Shown here: positions 18,360-27,523 of the stretch, piece by piece
Layout of the letters: each line of letters opens with the position of its first letter
Numbering within the stretch: position 1 is the first letter of the stretch
Source of the DNA: RPQJ01 sp963706755
GTDB taxonomy: Bacteria > Pseudomonadota > Gammaproteobacteria > Steroidobacterales > Steroidobacteraceae
Length of the DNA: 64,000 nucleotides
Reading direction: 5' to 3'
Assembly (NCBI GenBank): GCA_963706755.1
Contig: CAVPNH010000010.1
Coordinates: forward strand, 133,216-197,215
The notes under the pieces: model-generated
Databases searched by the model: none
Seen by the model: only the letters and a program-made list of their open reading frames with translations
Told to the model about the DNA's origin: nothing
Made by a program: the position numbers and the translations under genes

Positions 18360-18905
18360 TCACGCGATGCGAATTTGGGTTGCTCCATTTGAAGAAAGCA
18401 TCGTGACTAGTTCCTCCACTGCGGCTGGAGGAGCCGATCCGAGGTCTACTTCAAAAGCCACCCCGCCATCGTTAAGCAAGACGTCGCCCAGGTAATGAAC
18501 GGCGCCGTATAGTCCCGAACCGTCTGCCGAATTCTCGTCGTCCAGGTCGAACCATCGCACGAACCACGTGCGGACAAGTTCGCGCGCCTCTGGTCCGACT
18601 CCATGCGCCTCAACGCGCGCCATGCTCCAATCGAACGGTACGACCTGAACAGTCGTGACACCAACCTGTGTGGAGGACGCCTCCATGTGTGGAGAGCGCT
18701 CGGAATCCACGGTGTACTGCTCGCCGGTAGCTTTGACGATTAGATCCATTCGGCATGGCGTCGGTGGATTCCCGGACAGCGCGAGCGAGCCATCGGCAAG
18801 CCGCATCGCCGGTTCAACGTGGCACGGCTCAAGTTCAGCCATGCGCTCGACGACCGCGGATACGTGTCGGGACCGAGCTTCGGAGAGCACTTCATGTGTT
18901 TGCAT
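18360..18905 (-). CDS. hypothetical protein, 181 residues
   Basis: An acidic soluble protein beginning MQTHEVLSEARSRHVSAVVE, with no signal peptide or membrane segment. The C-terminal half contains WFVRWFDLDDEN, GLYGAVHYLGDVLLNDGG and VEELVTMLSSNG. Lower GC than the flanks and its place beside a TA module suggest acquired DNA. Its size and acidity would suit an immunity-type protein, but nothing specific supports that. Confidence 0.6.
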   Translation of the reverse strand: MQTHEVLSEARSRHVSAVVERMAELEPCHVEPAMRLADGSLALSGNPPTPCRMDLIVKATGEQYTVDSERSPHMEASSTQVGVTTVQVVPFDWSMARVEAHGVGPEARELVRTWFVRWFDLDDENSADGSGLYGAVHYLGDVLLNDGGVAFEVDLGSAPPAAVEELVTMLSSNGATQIRIA

Positions 18906-18939
18906 TCTAGGGATCGCGCGCTCTGCCCGATTTAGGTGA

Positions 18940-19080
18940 AGGTCCGCTTCTGGCCGATTTTACGCCTACGCGAAGGTCTGCTTTCCCTCGATGCAGAGGA
19001 ACGACCCCGAACCCGCGCCCGATAGCAGACGGTCAACGGGGATAAACGACCCGAAGCGGAACTTCACCAGCTCCGGGACC
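18940..19080. repeat. dispersed intergenic repeat copies
   Basis: Two adjoining elements: GAAGGTCCGCTTCTGGCCGA with TACGCCTACGCGAAGG, then GCGCCCGATAGCAGACGG and ATAAACGACCCGAAGCGGA. Both match words of the family at 20830-20960. Confidence 0.55.
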
Positions 19081-19197
19081 GGTCACTGGTGCTGCTCCCC
19101 TTTCGCAGCGCTCCCCGACCGGCGGAAGAAACGCATGATGTCGGCGTTTGGCGACCGGGCCGTCAGCAAGCGCGCGTACGGCCCGGTACCCGGTCGG

Positions 19198-20682
19198 TCA
19201 ATCCGCGACGACGACCTTCGGCGGACTCCAGGTGCCCTTGCCGGGCGGCAGGATCGACGGCGGCTCGGTCTTGGGCCAGTAGAGACGCATGGCCATGAAG
19301 ATCGGGCCGGCCGGCGCCGGCAGCCAGTTGGACTCCTTGTCCTTGCCCGGCGAGTCCTTCTGGACGTAGATCGTCAGTGAGCCGTCCGCGCCGAACTTCA
19401 TGTCGCCAAGCATGGTCGAGTTGATCAGGTAGCGGTCGAGCAGGTTGGCGACGAGAAACTGCGTCTTGCCGTCGTACATCGTGACGGACCAGAACGCGTT
19501 CACCGGAGGTAACTGGGCCTTGGCGAACGTGATCGTGTGATTGTGCTTCGAGCCGTCGAGCAGGCTGCCGTCCGCCGCGTTGCGCGTTATCGGGTACATG
19601 GCCTCGTCTGCGTCCAGCCCGTAGATTCCTGCCCGCGCCGCGGCTGCGCGCAGCAGCCAGTCGCCGTGGAAGAAGGCCCGGTTGCCGAAGGCCGAAGCCA
19701 CCCTCCAGCCATTGATGTCGGAGCCCAGCGTGCTGACCCGGGCGTCGACCTTGTCGCTCCCGGCCTTCATGCCCTCGGCGATCGCCGCCCTCAGCTCGGG
19801 CGACAACGCACTCGGATCGAACCTGCCCTTCGTGCCCACGCCGATCCGCGCGAGCTTCGCGCGGATGGTCGCTTCCTCCGGCGACGGCGGAGCGAAATCC
19901 ATGACGAGATCGAGGTACTCGAAGAACCGAGTCCTCGTGAGCTCCGGATTGATCGCCGGCCAGTCGACCTTCGGCGCAGCGGCGGGCGCCGGCTTGCCGG
20001 TGAACGCCGACAGCGTCCGGGCCTGGTATCCGGCCTGCACCTTCTCGACGTTCGGCATGTCCTGCGGGTTGAACAGCTGGGTCCGGAACAAGACCATCGA
20101 GAAGTCGGTGCTGGACCGCAACACCTTCTTGATGCCGGCAGGCGTCGCGCCCTGCCACTTCGGGCCGACGATCATGAAGTTGCCGGGCCCGTTGCCGGTC
20201 GTGCGCGTGCCGATGATCGCGTAGTTGAACGTGTTGTTGTCGACCATCATCACGGAGTAATAGCGCTTGGGCTCGATCTGCGGCACCGTGATCACGATCG
20301 GCTCCGCCCGCAGGTCCGCCCACACTATGGAGTACGGCGTATCGCTGTTGGGGGTGACCACCGTCGTGTCCGCCGAGGTGAACACGCGCGCCTCGTTGCG
20401 AAGCTGGTTGAACGGCGCCTTCCAGGCTCCCGAGTCGCGGTTGATGACGAAGTCGTTCATCACGGCGTAGTCCATGACCATCGGCAGGCCGTAGATGAAT
20501 CCCTCCTCGGCGATGGCGCGTGCCTCGGCGGGGGTGACGGGCGGGGCGGCCTGGGATGCCGCCGCGCCGGCGCCGCACAGCAGTGCCGATGTTGCCAGCA
20601 GCGGCGCGCACAGGCGGCGCGCGCGCAGACGAGCCGAGGACAGCATGGAGTTGGGACCCCGCAGGCGATGCTTGGTTTTCAT
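19198..20682 (-). CDS. exported DUF1254/DUF1214 protein
   Basis: A 494-residue protein. The ATG at 20682 is chosen for its AGGAAAAGAGG Shine-Dalgarno and the signal peptide that follows (RRLCAPLLATSALLCGAGAA). The DUF1254 part contains AIAEEGFIYGLPMVMDYAVMN, VVTPNSDTPYSIVWADLRAE and RYYSVMMVDNNTFNYAIIG. The C-terminal DUF1214 part contains LPPVNAFWSVTMYDGKTQFLV and NWLPAPAGPIFMAMRLYWP. It is the longest of the four family members here and is presumably periplasmic. Function unknown. Confidence 0.87.
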   Translation of the reverse strand: MKTKHRLRGPNSMLSSARLRARRLCAPLLATSALLCGAGAAASQAAPPVTPAEARAIAEEGFIYGLPMVMDYAVMNDFVINRDSGAWKAPFNQLRNEARVFTSADTTVVTPNSDTPYSIVWADLRAEPIVITVPQIEPKRYYSVMMVDNNTFNYAIIGTRTTGNGPGNFMIVGPKWQGATPAGIKKVLRSSTDFSMVLFRTQLFNPQDMPNVEKVQAGYQARTLSAFTGKPAPAAAPKVDWPAINPELTRTRFFEYLDLVMDFAPPSPEEATIRAKLARIGVGTKGRFDPSALSPELRAAIAEGMKAGSDKVDARVSTLGSDINGWRVASAFGNRAFFHGDWLLRAAAARAGIYGLDADEAMYPITRNAADGSLLDGSKHNHTITFAKAQLPPVNAFWSVTMYDGKTQFLVANLLDRYLINSTMLGDMKFGADGSLTIYVQKDSPGKDKESNWLPAPAGPIFMAMRLYWPKTEPPSILPPGKGTWSPPKVVVAD

Positions 20683-21067
20683 AGAACCTCTTTTCCTAGA
20701 AGGGACCTCGGCAGGTTGCGATTTGCTGATGACCGGAGAAGTGCGACCAATCTTAGCGACGAGGAAAGACTTGTCCAAGGAGACGGCTACGATTGTCCGC
20801 TTCGGGGCCGACCTCGCCTTCCCTTCGAAACGGCCGCTCTTGGCCGAACTCGCCAGTTGCCCACTGTCCGCTTTTCCTCGGCGCCGGGGAGGGGCCCCGA
20901 ATCTGCGCCCGATAGCGGACGCCGTAGGCGAAAGAACGACCCACACCGGACGGTCGCCTAGGATTTTCTAGCGTGTCGAAGAGGAACCGCATTTCCAGCA
21001 CTCGGCGCTGCCCATTGGGTAATACATAGCACCAAATCTCGAGCACGGCTCCGCTGATCCGGTCGGC
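20683..21067. other. intergenic stretch with dispersed repeat
   Basis: No gene recognised. Bases 20830-20960 hold the fullest copy of the dispersed repeat: TTGGCCGAACTCGCCAGTTG, TGTCCGCTTTTCCTCGG, CTGCGCCCGATAGCGGACG and GCGAAAGAACGACCCACACC. Confidence 0.6.
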
Positions 21068-22027
21068 CTATTTGCAATGAACGGCATCCGGCAACTTGTA
21101 GCTGCCATCCAGAACGGATTGGCCAGGGCGATAAACGCGCATCAGGAAGTTCCAACCTTCGGGGGCATCCAGGCGGTTAGGCGCATCGCCGCATGCTTCC
21201 TTCGACCCGAAATGAACCGTGAACGTGCCGTCAGCATTCATCTTCGCGTTCGAGGCGTTGAGAATGTTATCAACGCTCTTCATGTAGCCATCGGCGCCGT
21301 AAACAGTGATGGACCAGAACGCATTGTTCTCGGGCACCTGATAGGTGGCGGTGTGGCATTTGTCGGCGGGCAGATGTCCGTTGTAATTGATGTAAACCGC
21401 GTCCTTGTTCGGGAAAAGCCCCCACGCCCCGGCGCAGCCAATGTGACGGGTTGCTTCATCGGCTTCTCCGCGCTTGCCCATCCAGCCATCGGGATACAGA
21501 TCGAACTTTGCGAACTCCTTGTTGTATTCCGCAGTCAGTGCGGCCAATGACGTCTTGTCCCAATTCGGTTCCGGGAATGGGTCGGCGCTGTGGGCGTTGA
21601 TGACAAACTGATCCTGCAATTTGTTGACCAGCGCGATGTCCGCCGGGTCATCCGGGTGCAACAGCTGGATACGAACATTGATGGCGAGGTACTTGGTGTC
21701 CTGGGGCAGTTTGTGCGTGCCCGGGGTATAGATCACGCCCGGACAATAGTGATCGTTATCAAGCAGCAGCACGGAGAAATAGCGGCCTGCCGGCATTTCC
21801 GGCACCGTGATGGTGGCCCCCTTGGAAGTATCCACCAAGGCCACCGTGTAGAGCGTGTCCTTGTTCATCCGGACGACCGTTTGCCTGTCCAGCGGCGTGA
21901 CATTGCGGAAGGGAAACAGCCTGTTTACCCCGCCAGTCAACTGCTGAGCGTTGAAGAATGTTCGATCCGTTTCAGCTCGGCAGTAAGTCTTCTGCGTCAC
22001 CTCGCGCGTCTCGAGAATGTCTTTCAT
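21068..22027 (-). CDS. DUF1254/DUF1214 protein, short form
   Basis: A 319-residue cytosolic-looking member of the family. DUF1254 elements are NVTPLDRQTVVRMNKDTLYT, ALVDTSKGATITVPE and RYFSVLLLDNDHYCPGVIY. DUF1214 elements are VPENNAFWSITVYGADGYM, KMNADGTFTVHFG and APEGWNFLMRVYRPGQ. It lacks the insert between the domains present in the longer paralogue upstream. The GGGGAGAGAAGGAA before the ATG is a strong Shine-Dalgarno. Confidence 0.85.
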   Translation of the reverse strand: MKDILETREVTQKTYCRAETDRTFFNAQQLTGGVNRLFPFRNVTPLDRQTVVRMNKDTLYTVALVDTSKGATITVPEMPAGRYFSVLLLDNDHYCPGVIYTPGTHKLPQDTKYLAINVRIQLLHPDDPADIALVNKLQDQFVINAHSADPFPEPNWDKTSLAALTAEYNKEFAKFDLYPDGWMGKRGEADEATRHIGCAGAWGLFPNKDAVYINYNGHLPADKCHTATYQVPENNAFWSITVYGADGYMKSVDNILNASNAKMNADGTFTVHFGSKEACGDAPNRLDAPEGWNFLMRVYRPGQSVLDGSYKLPDAVHCK

Positions 22028-22168
22028 TTCCTTCTCTCCCCTTGGGTAGTGTTGGTTGGGGCCACCTGTATTCGCGATAAACGCGAGCGCGAAGCGTTGG
22101 TCCGTGCGCTGGGTGGTTCAGTCGGGATGTGACTGCTCTGCCCTTTACCGAAGCTTGCCTACGTGTGG

Positions 22169-23020
22169 CTAATTGGACGTGACCGACTTGCGCCAGCGCT
22201 CATAGGGAACGCTGAGCAACAGGGAGGCGACCAGATACATCAGTACCGCCCCGAGGACGGTCGCCTCGCGCTCCGGAAAGGCGCCCGAGGCGAGCAGGAG
22301 CGCGATGGCTGGGTGCCGGAGGACCGTGGCCTCAGCGAGCGCTCCACGGTTGCCCGGATCCGGGCCGCCGAGCAGGTGCCCGACGAGCAGGCCAAACAGT
22401 ATGACGGCCACAGTGGCGATGAGCGTACCCTGGCCGATCACGCCCAGGATCGCCCGACCATTTACGATGAGGAGGACCACTGCGCCGAGAAGCAGTACCA
22501 CCCCACCCACCCGGTCCGCACGGTCCGCAAGCCGCGCTGCACCCGGGTAGAGGCGGGCGAGGCCCATGCCGAGGGCCAGGGGGGCCGCGACGGTGATGAG
22601 AAGCACCATCTCGACGGCCAGGGGATCCAGATTGGTCGCAACTCCGAACGTCCGGTAGACGATCCAGATCATGAGCGGAACGACCAGGAGCGCGACGACG
22701 GATGACAAAACCTGTAGTCCGATGACGTAGTCGCTCTGGCCGCCGACCGCGGCTCCCTTCTTGGCCCACGGAGGCAGCACGGGCGAGACCGCGAACCCAA
22801 GCAGCACCGCGCCAACGCCCGCCTGGAGCGGCATGAGCCACACCAGCACGAGCACGAAGGCGGGCAGCGCCACGTACATCGCGACCATGGCGCGTAGGGC
22901 CAGCGCCGGGCTGCGTAGCAGCAGGAGCGGCTGCTCCAGGCGCGCCCGGATGCCGATGGCAACTACCAGCATCACCACGCCCAGGAGCAGCACCAACTTG
23001 AGGACGGTCTCAGGATTCAC
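22169..23020 (-). CDS. BASS-type (bile acid:sodium symporter family) transporter
   Basis: A 283-residue integral membrane protein with about eight to ten hydrophobic segments (LKLVLLLGVVMLVVAIGI, AMVAMYVALPAFVLVLVWL, VGAVLLGFAVSPVLPPWAKK). A late motif reads EATVLRHPAIALLLASGAFP, matching the conserved segment of the BASS/arsenical-pump-related superfamily. It would import an organic anion with sodium; the substrate is unknown. It lies 140 bases downstream of the short DUF1254 gene on the same strand and could be cotranscribed. Confidence 0.7.
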   Translation of the reverse strand: MNPETVLKLVLLLGVVMLVVAIGIRARLEQPLLLLRSPALALRAMVAMYVALPAFVLVLVWLMPLQAGVGAVLLGFAVSPVLPPWAKKGAAVGGQSDYVIGLQVLSSVVALLVVPLMIWIVYRTFGVATNLDPLAVEMVLLITVAAPLALGMGLARLYPGAARLADRADRVGGVVLLLGAVVLLIVNGRAILGVIGQGTLIATVAVILFGLLVGHLLGGPDPGNRGALAEATVLRHPAIALLLASGAFPEREATVLGAVLMYLVASLLLSVPYERWRKSVTSN

Positions 23021-23655
23021 GGCTTCTCTTCCCGGTCAGTTGAAGGCACCGAACAGCAGCATGATGCTGATGACCGCCGCCCGACAAGCACTATCACGGG
23101 TTCGAGGAGGATGGATGGCCGGAGTGGGTCGTTCTTTCGCCTACGGGGTCCGATGTGGTGTTTACGCGAAGGCATTGACGCACGGCGCCGTACGTGATGG
23201 GCCTGATTAAAGCGTGGGTATCAGCACTCTGCCAGCCACAAGAATATGCGTGGATGGTTTCGTTCGAGGTGGAGAGATGTTCGGCTTACTCGGCTGCGCA
23301 TCGGCGCTGCCGGCCATCAGAATACGCCGTTTCGGAAAGACGTGAATGCGGGCATCAACCGCCCTTGGGGCCGCGGATGAGCGAGTCGGCATTGTCTAGC
23401 AACGACTGCAATTGGCACAGGCCTCGTACGACCGTTCCTGGCCGAACTCGGAAGTTCGCGAATGGCTGCATTCCAGCTCGCCGAACAGCGCTCCAGCCGA
23501 GGGGCCGGGCTTCGGAGTGGAGGTCGGCAGGGGCGTTGGATCGGGAGTGGGGGAGGCCGAGTCTCCGGAGACGTAGCGTTTGCATGCTTCCGATAGACTC
23601 GACGCATCGAGAGAGGGCGACCGACTCGGCCAGGACGACTGCCACCGAGGGGACG
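23021..23655. other. intergenic stretch with two repeat elements
   Basis: No gene recognised. GGGTCGTTCTTTCGCCTACG at 23127-23146 is an inverted copy of the dispersed repeat at 20930. Bases 23323-23450 match 8753-8878, sharing CCGTTTCGGAAAGACGTGA and GCGGATGAGCGAG, and end in CTGGCCGAACTCGG. Confidence 0.6.
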
Positions 23656-24636
23656 ATGAAGATGGGCGAAGTCACTCGGCACGATCTTTCACACTGGCAG
23701 GGCGCGCGCTACCACCATGACCAGGTGCGCGGCCACTACGAGAGCTGGTTCCTGCGCGCCAACCACCGGACGCGCAACGTCGCGTTCTGGATCCGCTACA
23801 CGATATTCGCGCCGCATGGCCGTCCGCAGGACGCCATCGGTGAACTCTGGGCGATCCATTTTGACGGCGAACGGCGGCTGATCCGCGCTGCCAAGTCCGA
23901 GATCCCGGTGAGCGACTGCACCTTTGCGCCGCGTGGGCTTGACGTGCGGGTCGGTGGCGCGACGCTCAAGGCCGGCGAGCTTCGCGGCAGTGCCAGCGGC
24001 GCCCACTCCATTCGATGGATGCTCGAGTACCGCGGCGGCGGCACGCCCATGATCTTCCTGCCCGAGCCGACGTACGCAGCGCGATTGCCGAAGGCGAAGG
24101 CGCTCTGCACGCGTCCGCAGGTCGTGTTCGACGGGACGCTCGAGGTGGACGGCGAATTGATCGCCATCGATGGCTGGGTCGGCAGCGAGAACCACAACTG
24201 GGGCAGCAAGCACACGGACACGTATGCCTGGGGACAGGTCGTCGGCTTCGACGACGCACCGGAGGCGTTCCTCGAATGTGTCACGGCGAGGCTCAAGCTG
24301 GGACCGTTCTGGACGCCGCCGATGACGATCGTCTGCCTGCGGTTCGGCGGACGCGACTACAAGCTGAATTCCGGGCTGCAGATGCTCCGGGCGAAAGGTG
24401 CGTGGAAGGATTTCGACTGGCACTTCGACAGTGCGGAGTCAGGCGTTCGCATCCACGGTCGAATTCACGCGGCACCGGAGGATTTCGTGTCGCTCACGTA
24501 TTACAACCCGCCAGGCGGCACTCACACCTGCTTGAACAGCAAGCTTGCCGCGTGCGAAGTGACGCTGGAACGTGCAGGCGAGCCCCCCGTCACACTGACG
24601 ACACGTCACCGCGCTGCGTTCGAAATCCTGACCTAG
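23656..24636 (+). CDS. lipocalin-like (AttH/CrtC-type) protein
   Basis: A 326-residue protein; the ATG at 23656 follows GAGGGGAC. The sequence is nearly all beta strand, with SWFLRANHRTRNVAFWIRYT, a central VDGELIAIDGWVGSENHNWG, HTDTYAWGQVVGFD, and SLTYYNPPGGTHTCLNSKLA near the end. The conserved Gly-x-x-x-His-N-W-G and aromatic spacing resemble the two-domain lipocalin-like family of AttH and carotenoid hydratase CrtC. The assignment is from pattern only and no substrate is suggested. Confidence 0.45.
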   Translation: MKMGEVTRHDLSHWQGARYHHDQVRGHYESWFLRANHRTRNVAFWIRYTIFAPHGRPQDAIGELWAIHFDGERRLIRAAKSEIPVSDCTFAPRGLDVRVGGATLKAGELRGSASGAHSIRWMLEYRGGGTPMIFLPEPTYAARLPKAKALCTRPQVVFDGTLEVDGELIAIDGWVGSENHNWGSKHTDTYAWGQVVGFDDAPEAFLECVTARLKLGPFWTPPMTIVCLRFGGRDYKLNSGLQMLRAKGAWKDFDWHFDSAESGVRIHGRIHAAPEDFVSLTYYNPPGGTHTCLNSKLAACEVTLERAGEPPVTLTTRHRAAFEILT

Positions 24637-24684
24637 AGCTTGCCGTCCCTGGTCGAACGAAAGCCTGCGCGTGCGCGCTGCAGG

Positions 24685-25179
24685 TCATTGCCCCTTGGGC
24701 TGATCCTGCCACTTGGCCCTGCGCGCCTCTCGCTGGGCGGCGACGATGCCGGGGATCCGGGCGCGCTGGTCGGGGGTGAGTTTCGCGTAGACCTGCGTCC
24801 ACAGGTCGCTCATGAGCTGGATCTGCTCCGCGGCGTTCGACTTGGCGGACGCGAGCACGCCGGGGTAGGCCGGGTCTGTGGGCGGCATGACTTCGAGCTG
24901 ATCGCGGTTGGCGCGGCCGCTTTCGTGTGCTGCCTTCAGCTGCGGCTTCGCCTGGTTGAAGATCGCGCGGATCTGGGTCTTCTGTTCCGCTGTCAGGTCG
25001 AGCTGGTCGAGCACGCGGTGAAAACCGCCTTCGGGACCGCCCGGGCCCTCGTGCCCGCCGTGCCGCATCGGGGGATCGTTCGGGGTGGCGGATTCGGTCG
25101 CAGCGGCGGAGGCGATGGCGACAGCGCCGAGCGCGGCGGCGAGGAAGAGAGCGGAGAGCGTGGTTCGAAGCGGCTTCAT
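24685..25179 (-). CDS. Spy/CpxP-like periplasmic protein
   Basis: A 164-residue exported protein (signal peptide TLSALFLAAALGAVAIASA). Two LTxxQ motifs, LTAEQ and LTPDQ, separated by helical, charged sequence define the Spy/CpxP family. These are cradle-shaped periplasmic chaperones or metal-responsive proteins, often induced by envelope stress. A His-rich stretch (MRHGGHEGPGG) follows the signal peptide and could bind metal. No partner genes lie next to it. Confidence 0.82.
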   Translation of the reverse strand: MKPLRTTLSALFLAAALGAVAIASAAATESATPNDPPMRHGGHEGPGGPEGGFHRVLDQLDLTAEQKTQIRAIFNQAKPQLKAAHESGRANRDQLEVMPPTDPAYPGVLASAKSNAAEQIQLMSDLWTQVYAKLTPDQRARIPGIVAAQREARRAKWQDQPKGQ

Positions 25180-25254
25180 TGGAATACCTGGTTTCATCTG
25201 ATCCGTTGGCATGTCGACTCGGAAGGTCGCGTCAAAGTTCCGTCGACCGCGTTT

Positions 25255-25271
25255 TAGGTGCCTGGCACCTA
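25255..25271. repeat. GGTGCCTGGCACC palindrome, single copy
   Basis: The 17-base palindrome TAGGTGCCTGGCACCTA lies in the gap between the Spy-like gene and the next small gene. The same core occurs at 27815-27858, 28347-28363 and 43586-43608. Confidence 0.9.
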
Positions 25272-25377
25272 TTTATCTATTATCCTGTATGCGTGAACAG
25301 AGTAGTTCTAATAATGCCGTTTATCGATGCAATCGAAGCGCGTAGCTTCTCCTCCGTACCCAACGGAGGATTCAGCC

Positions 25378-25515
25378 ATGACCGCCTGCAACATGACCGC
25401 CTGCAAAGAAACCGACCGCTCACTCAAGAACGTTCTCGCCGGCCTCGTGATCTCGGTCACCGTGGTGATGGTCGCGCTGACCCACGTGTTCGCCAGCGTC
25501 CAGCCCCTGGTCTGA
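25378..25515 (+). CDS. small single-pass membrane protein
   Basis: A 45-residue protein starting MTACNMTACKETDRSLKNVL. The ATG at 25378 has a clear Shine-Dalgarno (CGGAGG). One membrane segment, LAGLVISVTVVMVALTHVFA, follows a short N-terminal part with a repeated MTAC. Its TGA overlaps the region where the next gene begins, so coupling is likely. Function unknown. Confidence 0.6.
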   Translation: MTACNMTACKETDRSLKNVLAGLVISVTVVMVALTHVFASVQPLV

Positions 25516-25532
25516 AGCGAAGTCGAGCGAAC

Positions 25533-25982
25533 TTGGCCGCGAGGGCGGGCATCGCGCTGCTCGCCCTGCTCGCGGCGGCCTGCGGCCCCGACGCAACACC
25601 CGAGGCGCAGGTTCGCGCGGTGATCGCGCGGGGCGAGGTGGCCGCGGAGGCCCGCAATCTCTCCGGCCTGATGGACCTCGTCTCGCCGAAGTACCAGGAC
25701 GGGCAGGGCGCAGGTCGCGAGGACCTCAAGCAGTACCTGCGCGGCTACCTCGTGACCCACCAGTCCATCCACCTCCTCGTGAAGGTGGACTCCGTCGAAT
25801 TCCCGTACAAGGACATGGCGAAGGTGAGCGTGACCCTCGGCACACTGGGCCGCGACGCCGCCACCGCCTCGACATTCGACATTGCAGGCGACGTGTACGA
25901 CCTAGACCTCGAGTTCCAGCTCGACGATGGTGATTGGCGCGTCACGCGCGCCCGCTGGCATTCCGCCTCGGAACGAGGCTGA
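25533..25982 (+). CDS. probable lipoprotein of unknown function
   Basis: About 149 residues from a TTG at 25533. No ATG gives the N-terminus, but AARAGIALLALLAAACGPD is a convincing lipoprotein signal with Cys about residue 17. The mature part (VRAVIARGEVAAEARNLSGL, VSPKYQDGQGAGREDLKQYL, ITF-like strands) resembles the NTF2/SnoaL-type fold seen in small periplasmic proteins. It starts just after the small membrane protein's stop and is probably translated by coupling. Confidence 0.6.
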   Translation: MAARAGIALLALLAAACGPDATPEAQVRAVIARGEVAAEARNLSGLMDLVSPKYQDGQGAGREDLKQYLRGYLVTHQSIHLLVKVDSVEFPYKDMAKVSVTLGTLGRDAATASTFDIAGDVYDLDLEFQLDDGDWRVTRARWHSASERG

Positions 25983-26151
25983 GCCGCCGCGGCTCGAGGG
26001 CGAGTCGCCGCCGGGTCCTGGTCGAACTCAAAGCGGCCCGTCCCTGTCCAACCGACAGTGACTGAATGGCGGCGCCGCAGCGGAATCGTTGCGGCCCGGG
26101 CGTAGAATTGGACGTGCGCAACACGAGTCACGTTGCGCCTGGAGCGGCCAC

Positions 26152-27486
26152 GTGTCGGAGGCTCCGTCGGTCAGCGAATCCGGACGATTCCACGTTCCGG
26201 ACATCTCCGCGGCGCATCACCGGCGGCCCGCGGTGGCCCCGCTGGTGCGCGACACCTACGCGATCGTGCTCGCGGGGGGACGCGGCACGCGCCTGCAGGA
26301 GCTCACGGCGTGGCGCGCAAAGCCCGCCGTGCCATTCGGCGGCAAGCACCGGATCATCGACTTCGCGCTGAGCAGCTGCATCAACTCCGGCGTCCGCCGC
26401 ATCGGGGTCGCGACCCAGTACAAGGCCCACACGCTGATGCAGCACCTTCAGCGTGGCTGGAATTTCCTCGACAGCCACCTGCACGAGTTCCTCGAGGTCC
26501 TGCCCGCTCAGCAGCGCAACCGCGACAGCTGGTACGACGGGACGGCGGATGCGCTGTACCAGAACCTCGACATCCTGCGGATGGAGGAGCCCCGGTTCGT
26601 GCTGGTGCTGGCGGGCGACCACGTCTACAAGATGGACTACGGCGTCATGCTCGCGGAGCACGTTGAGCGGGGCGCCCACGTCACCATCGCGAGCATCGAC
26701 ATGCCCGTGGAGTCCGCCTCCGCCTTCGGCGTCATGACCGTCGATGAGGACGGCTGGCTGCGCGGGTTCGAGGAGAAGCCGGCCCGGCCGACACCCATGC
26801 CGGGCGACCCGGCGCGGGCGCTGGTCAGCATGGGGATTTACGTCTTCAACGCGGACGTCCTCTATGCCTGCCTGCGGGAGGACTCGGGTCGTCCCGGGTC
26901 GACGCACGACTTCGCGAAAGACCTGCTGCCGGTGCTGCTGGCCGGCGACTGCCGGATCGGCGTGCACCGCTTTGAGGACAGCTGCGTGAACATGGTGAGC
27001 GGCCGGCCGTACTGGCGCGACGTGGGTACCGTGGACGCGTACTTCGACGCGAACATGGACCTGACGCGCGTGCAGCCGGACCTCAACATGTACGACCAGT
27101 CGTGGCCCATCCGCACCCTCGAGGAAGACCTGCCGCCGGCGAAGTTCGTGCTCGGCAGCCCATGCGGCTGTGGCCAGACGTTCGAAGCGCTCGTCTCGAG
27201 CGGCTGCATCGTGAGCGGTGCCGCGGTGATCCGCTCGCTGCTGTTCACCAAGGTCGTCGTGGAGCAGGGATCGATCGTCGAGGACTGCGTCGTGCTGCCC
27301 GACGTCACGATTGGACGCAATGTCCGGCTGCGGCGTGCAGTCGTGGATAAGTTCTGCATCCTGCCCGACGGATTCACCGCGGGGCTCGACCGCGCCGAGG
27401 ATGAGGCGCGGTTTCACGTCACGAGCGGCGGGGTGGTGCTGATCACGCCGGAGAAGTTGGGCCAGCCGGTGCACGAATTCAGCTGA
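26152..27486 (+). CDS. glgC: glucose-1-phosphate adenylyltransferase
   Basis: A 444-residue ADP-glucose pyrophosphorylase, catalysing ATP plus glucose-1-phosphate to ADP-glucose for glycogen synthesis. The GTG at 26152 is preferred because GGAG lies nine bases upstream. Visible motifs are VLAGGRGTRLQELTAWRAKP (nucleotide-binding), FALSSCINSGVRRIGVATQY, WYDGTADALYQN, VLAGDHVYKMDY, GFEEKP and YWRDVGTVDAYFDANMDL. A C-terminal left-handed beta-helix follows (VVEQGSIVEDCVVLPDVTIG). No other glycogen gene is adjacent, which is unusual but not rare. Confidence 0.95.
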   Translation: MSEAPSVSESGRFHVPDISAAHHRRPAVAPLVRDTYAIVLAGGRGTRLQELTAWRAKPAVPFGGKHRIIDFALSSCINSGVRRIGVATQYKAHTLMQHLQRGWNFLDSHLHEFLEVLPAQQRNRDSWYDGTADALYQNLDILRMEEPRFVLVLAGDHVYKMDYGVMLAEHVERGAHVTIASIDMPVESASAFGVMTVDEDGWLRGFEEKPARPTPMPGDPARALVSMGIYVFNADVLYACLREDSGRPGSTHDFAKDLLPVLLAGDCRIGVHRFEDSCVNMVSGRPYWRDVGTVDAYFDANMDLTRVQPDLNMYDQSWPIRTLEEDLPPAKFVLGSPCGCGQTFEALVSSGCIVSGAAVIRSLLFTKVVVEQGSIVEDCVVLPDVTIGRNVRLRRAVVDKFCILPDGFTAGLDRAEDEARFHVTSGGVVLITPEKLGQPVHEFS

Positions 27487-27523
27487 GCCCCGCGAGGCCC
27501 CGGCGAAATTCGGAGGAGCGACG

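Noticed and set aside
20683..20946. N-terminal extension of the DUF1254 protein to 20946
   Set aside because: The extension is dispersed repeat DNA, and a good ribosome site plus signal peptide mark 20682 as the start.
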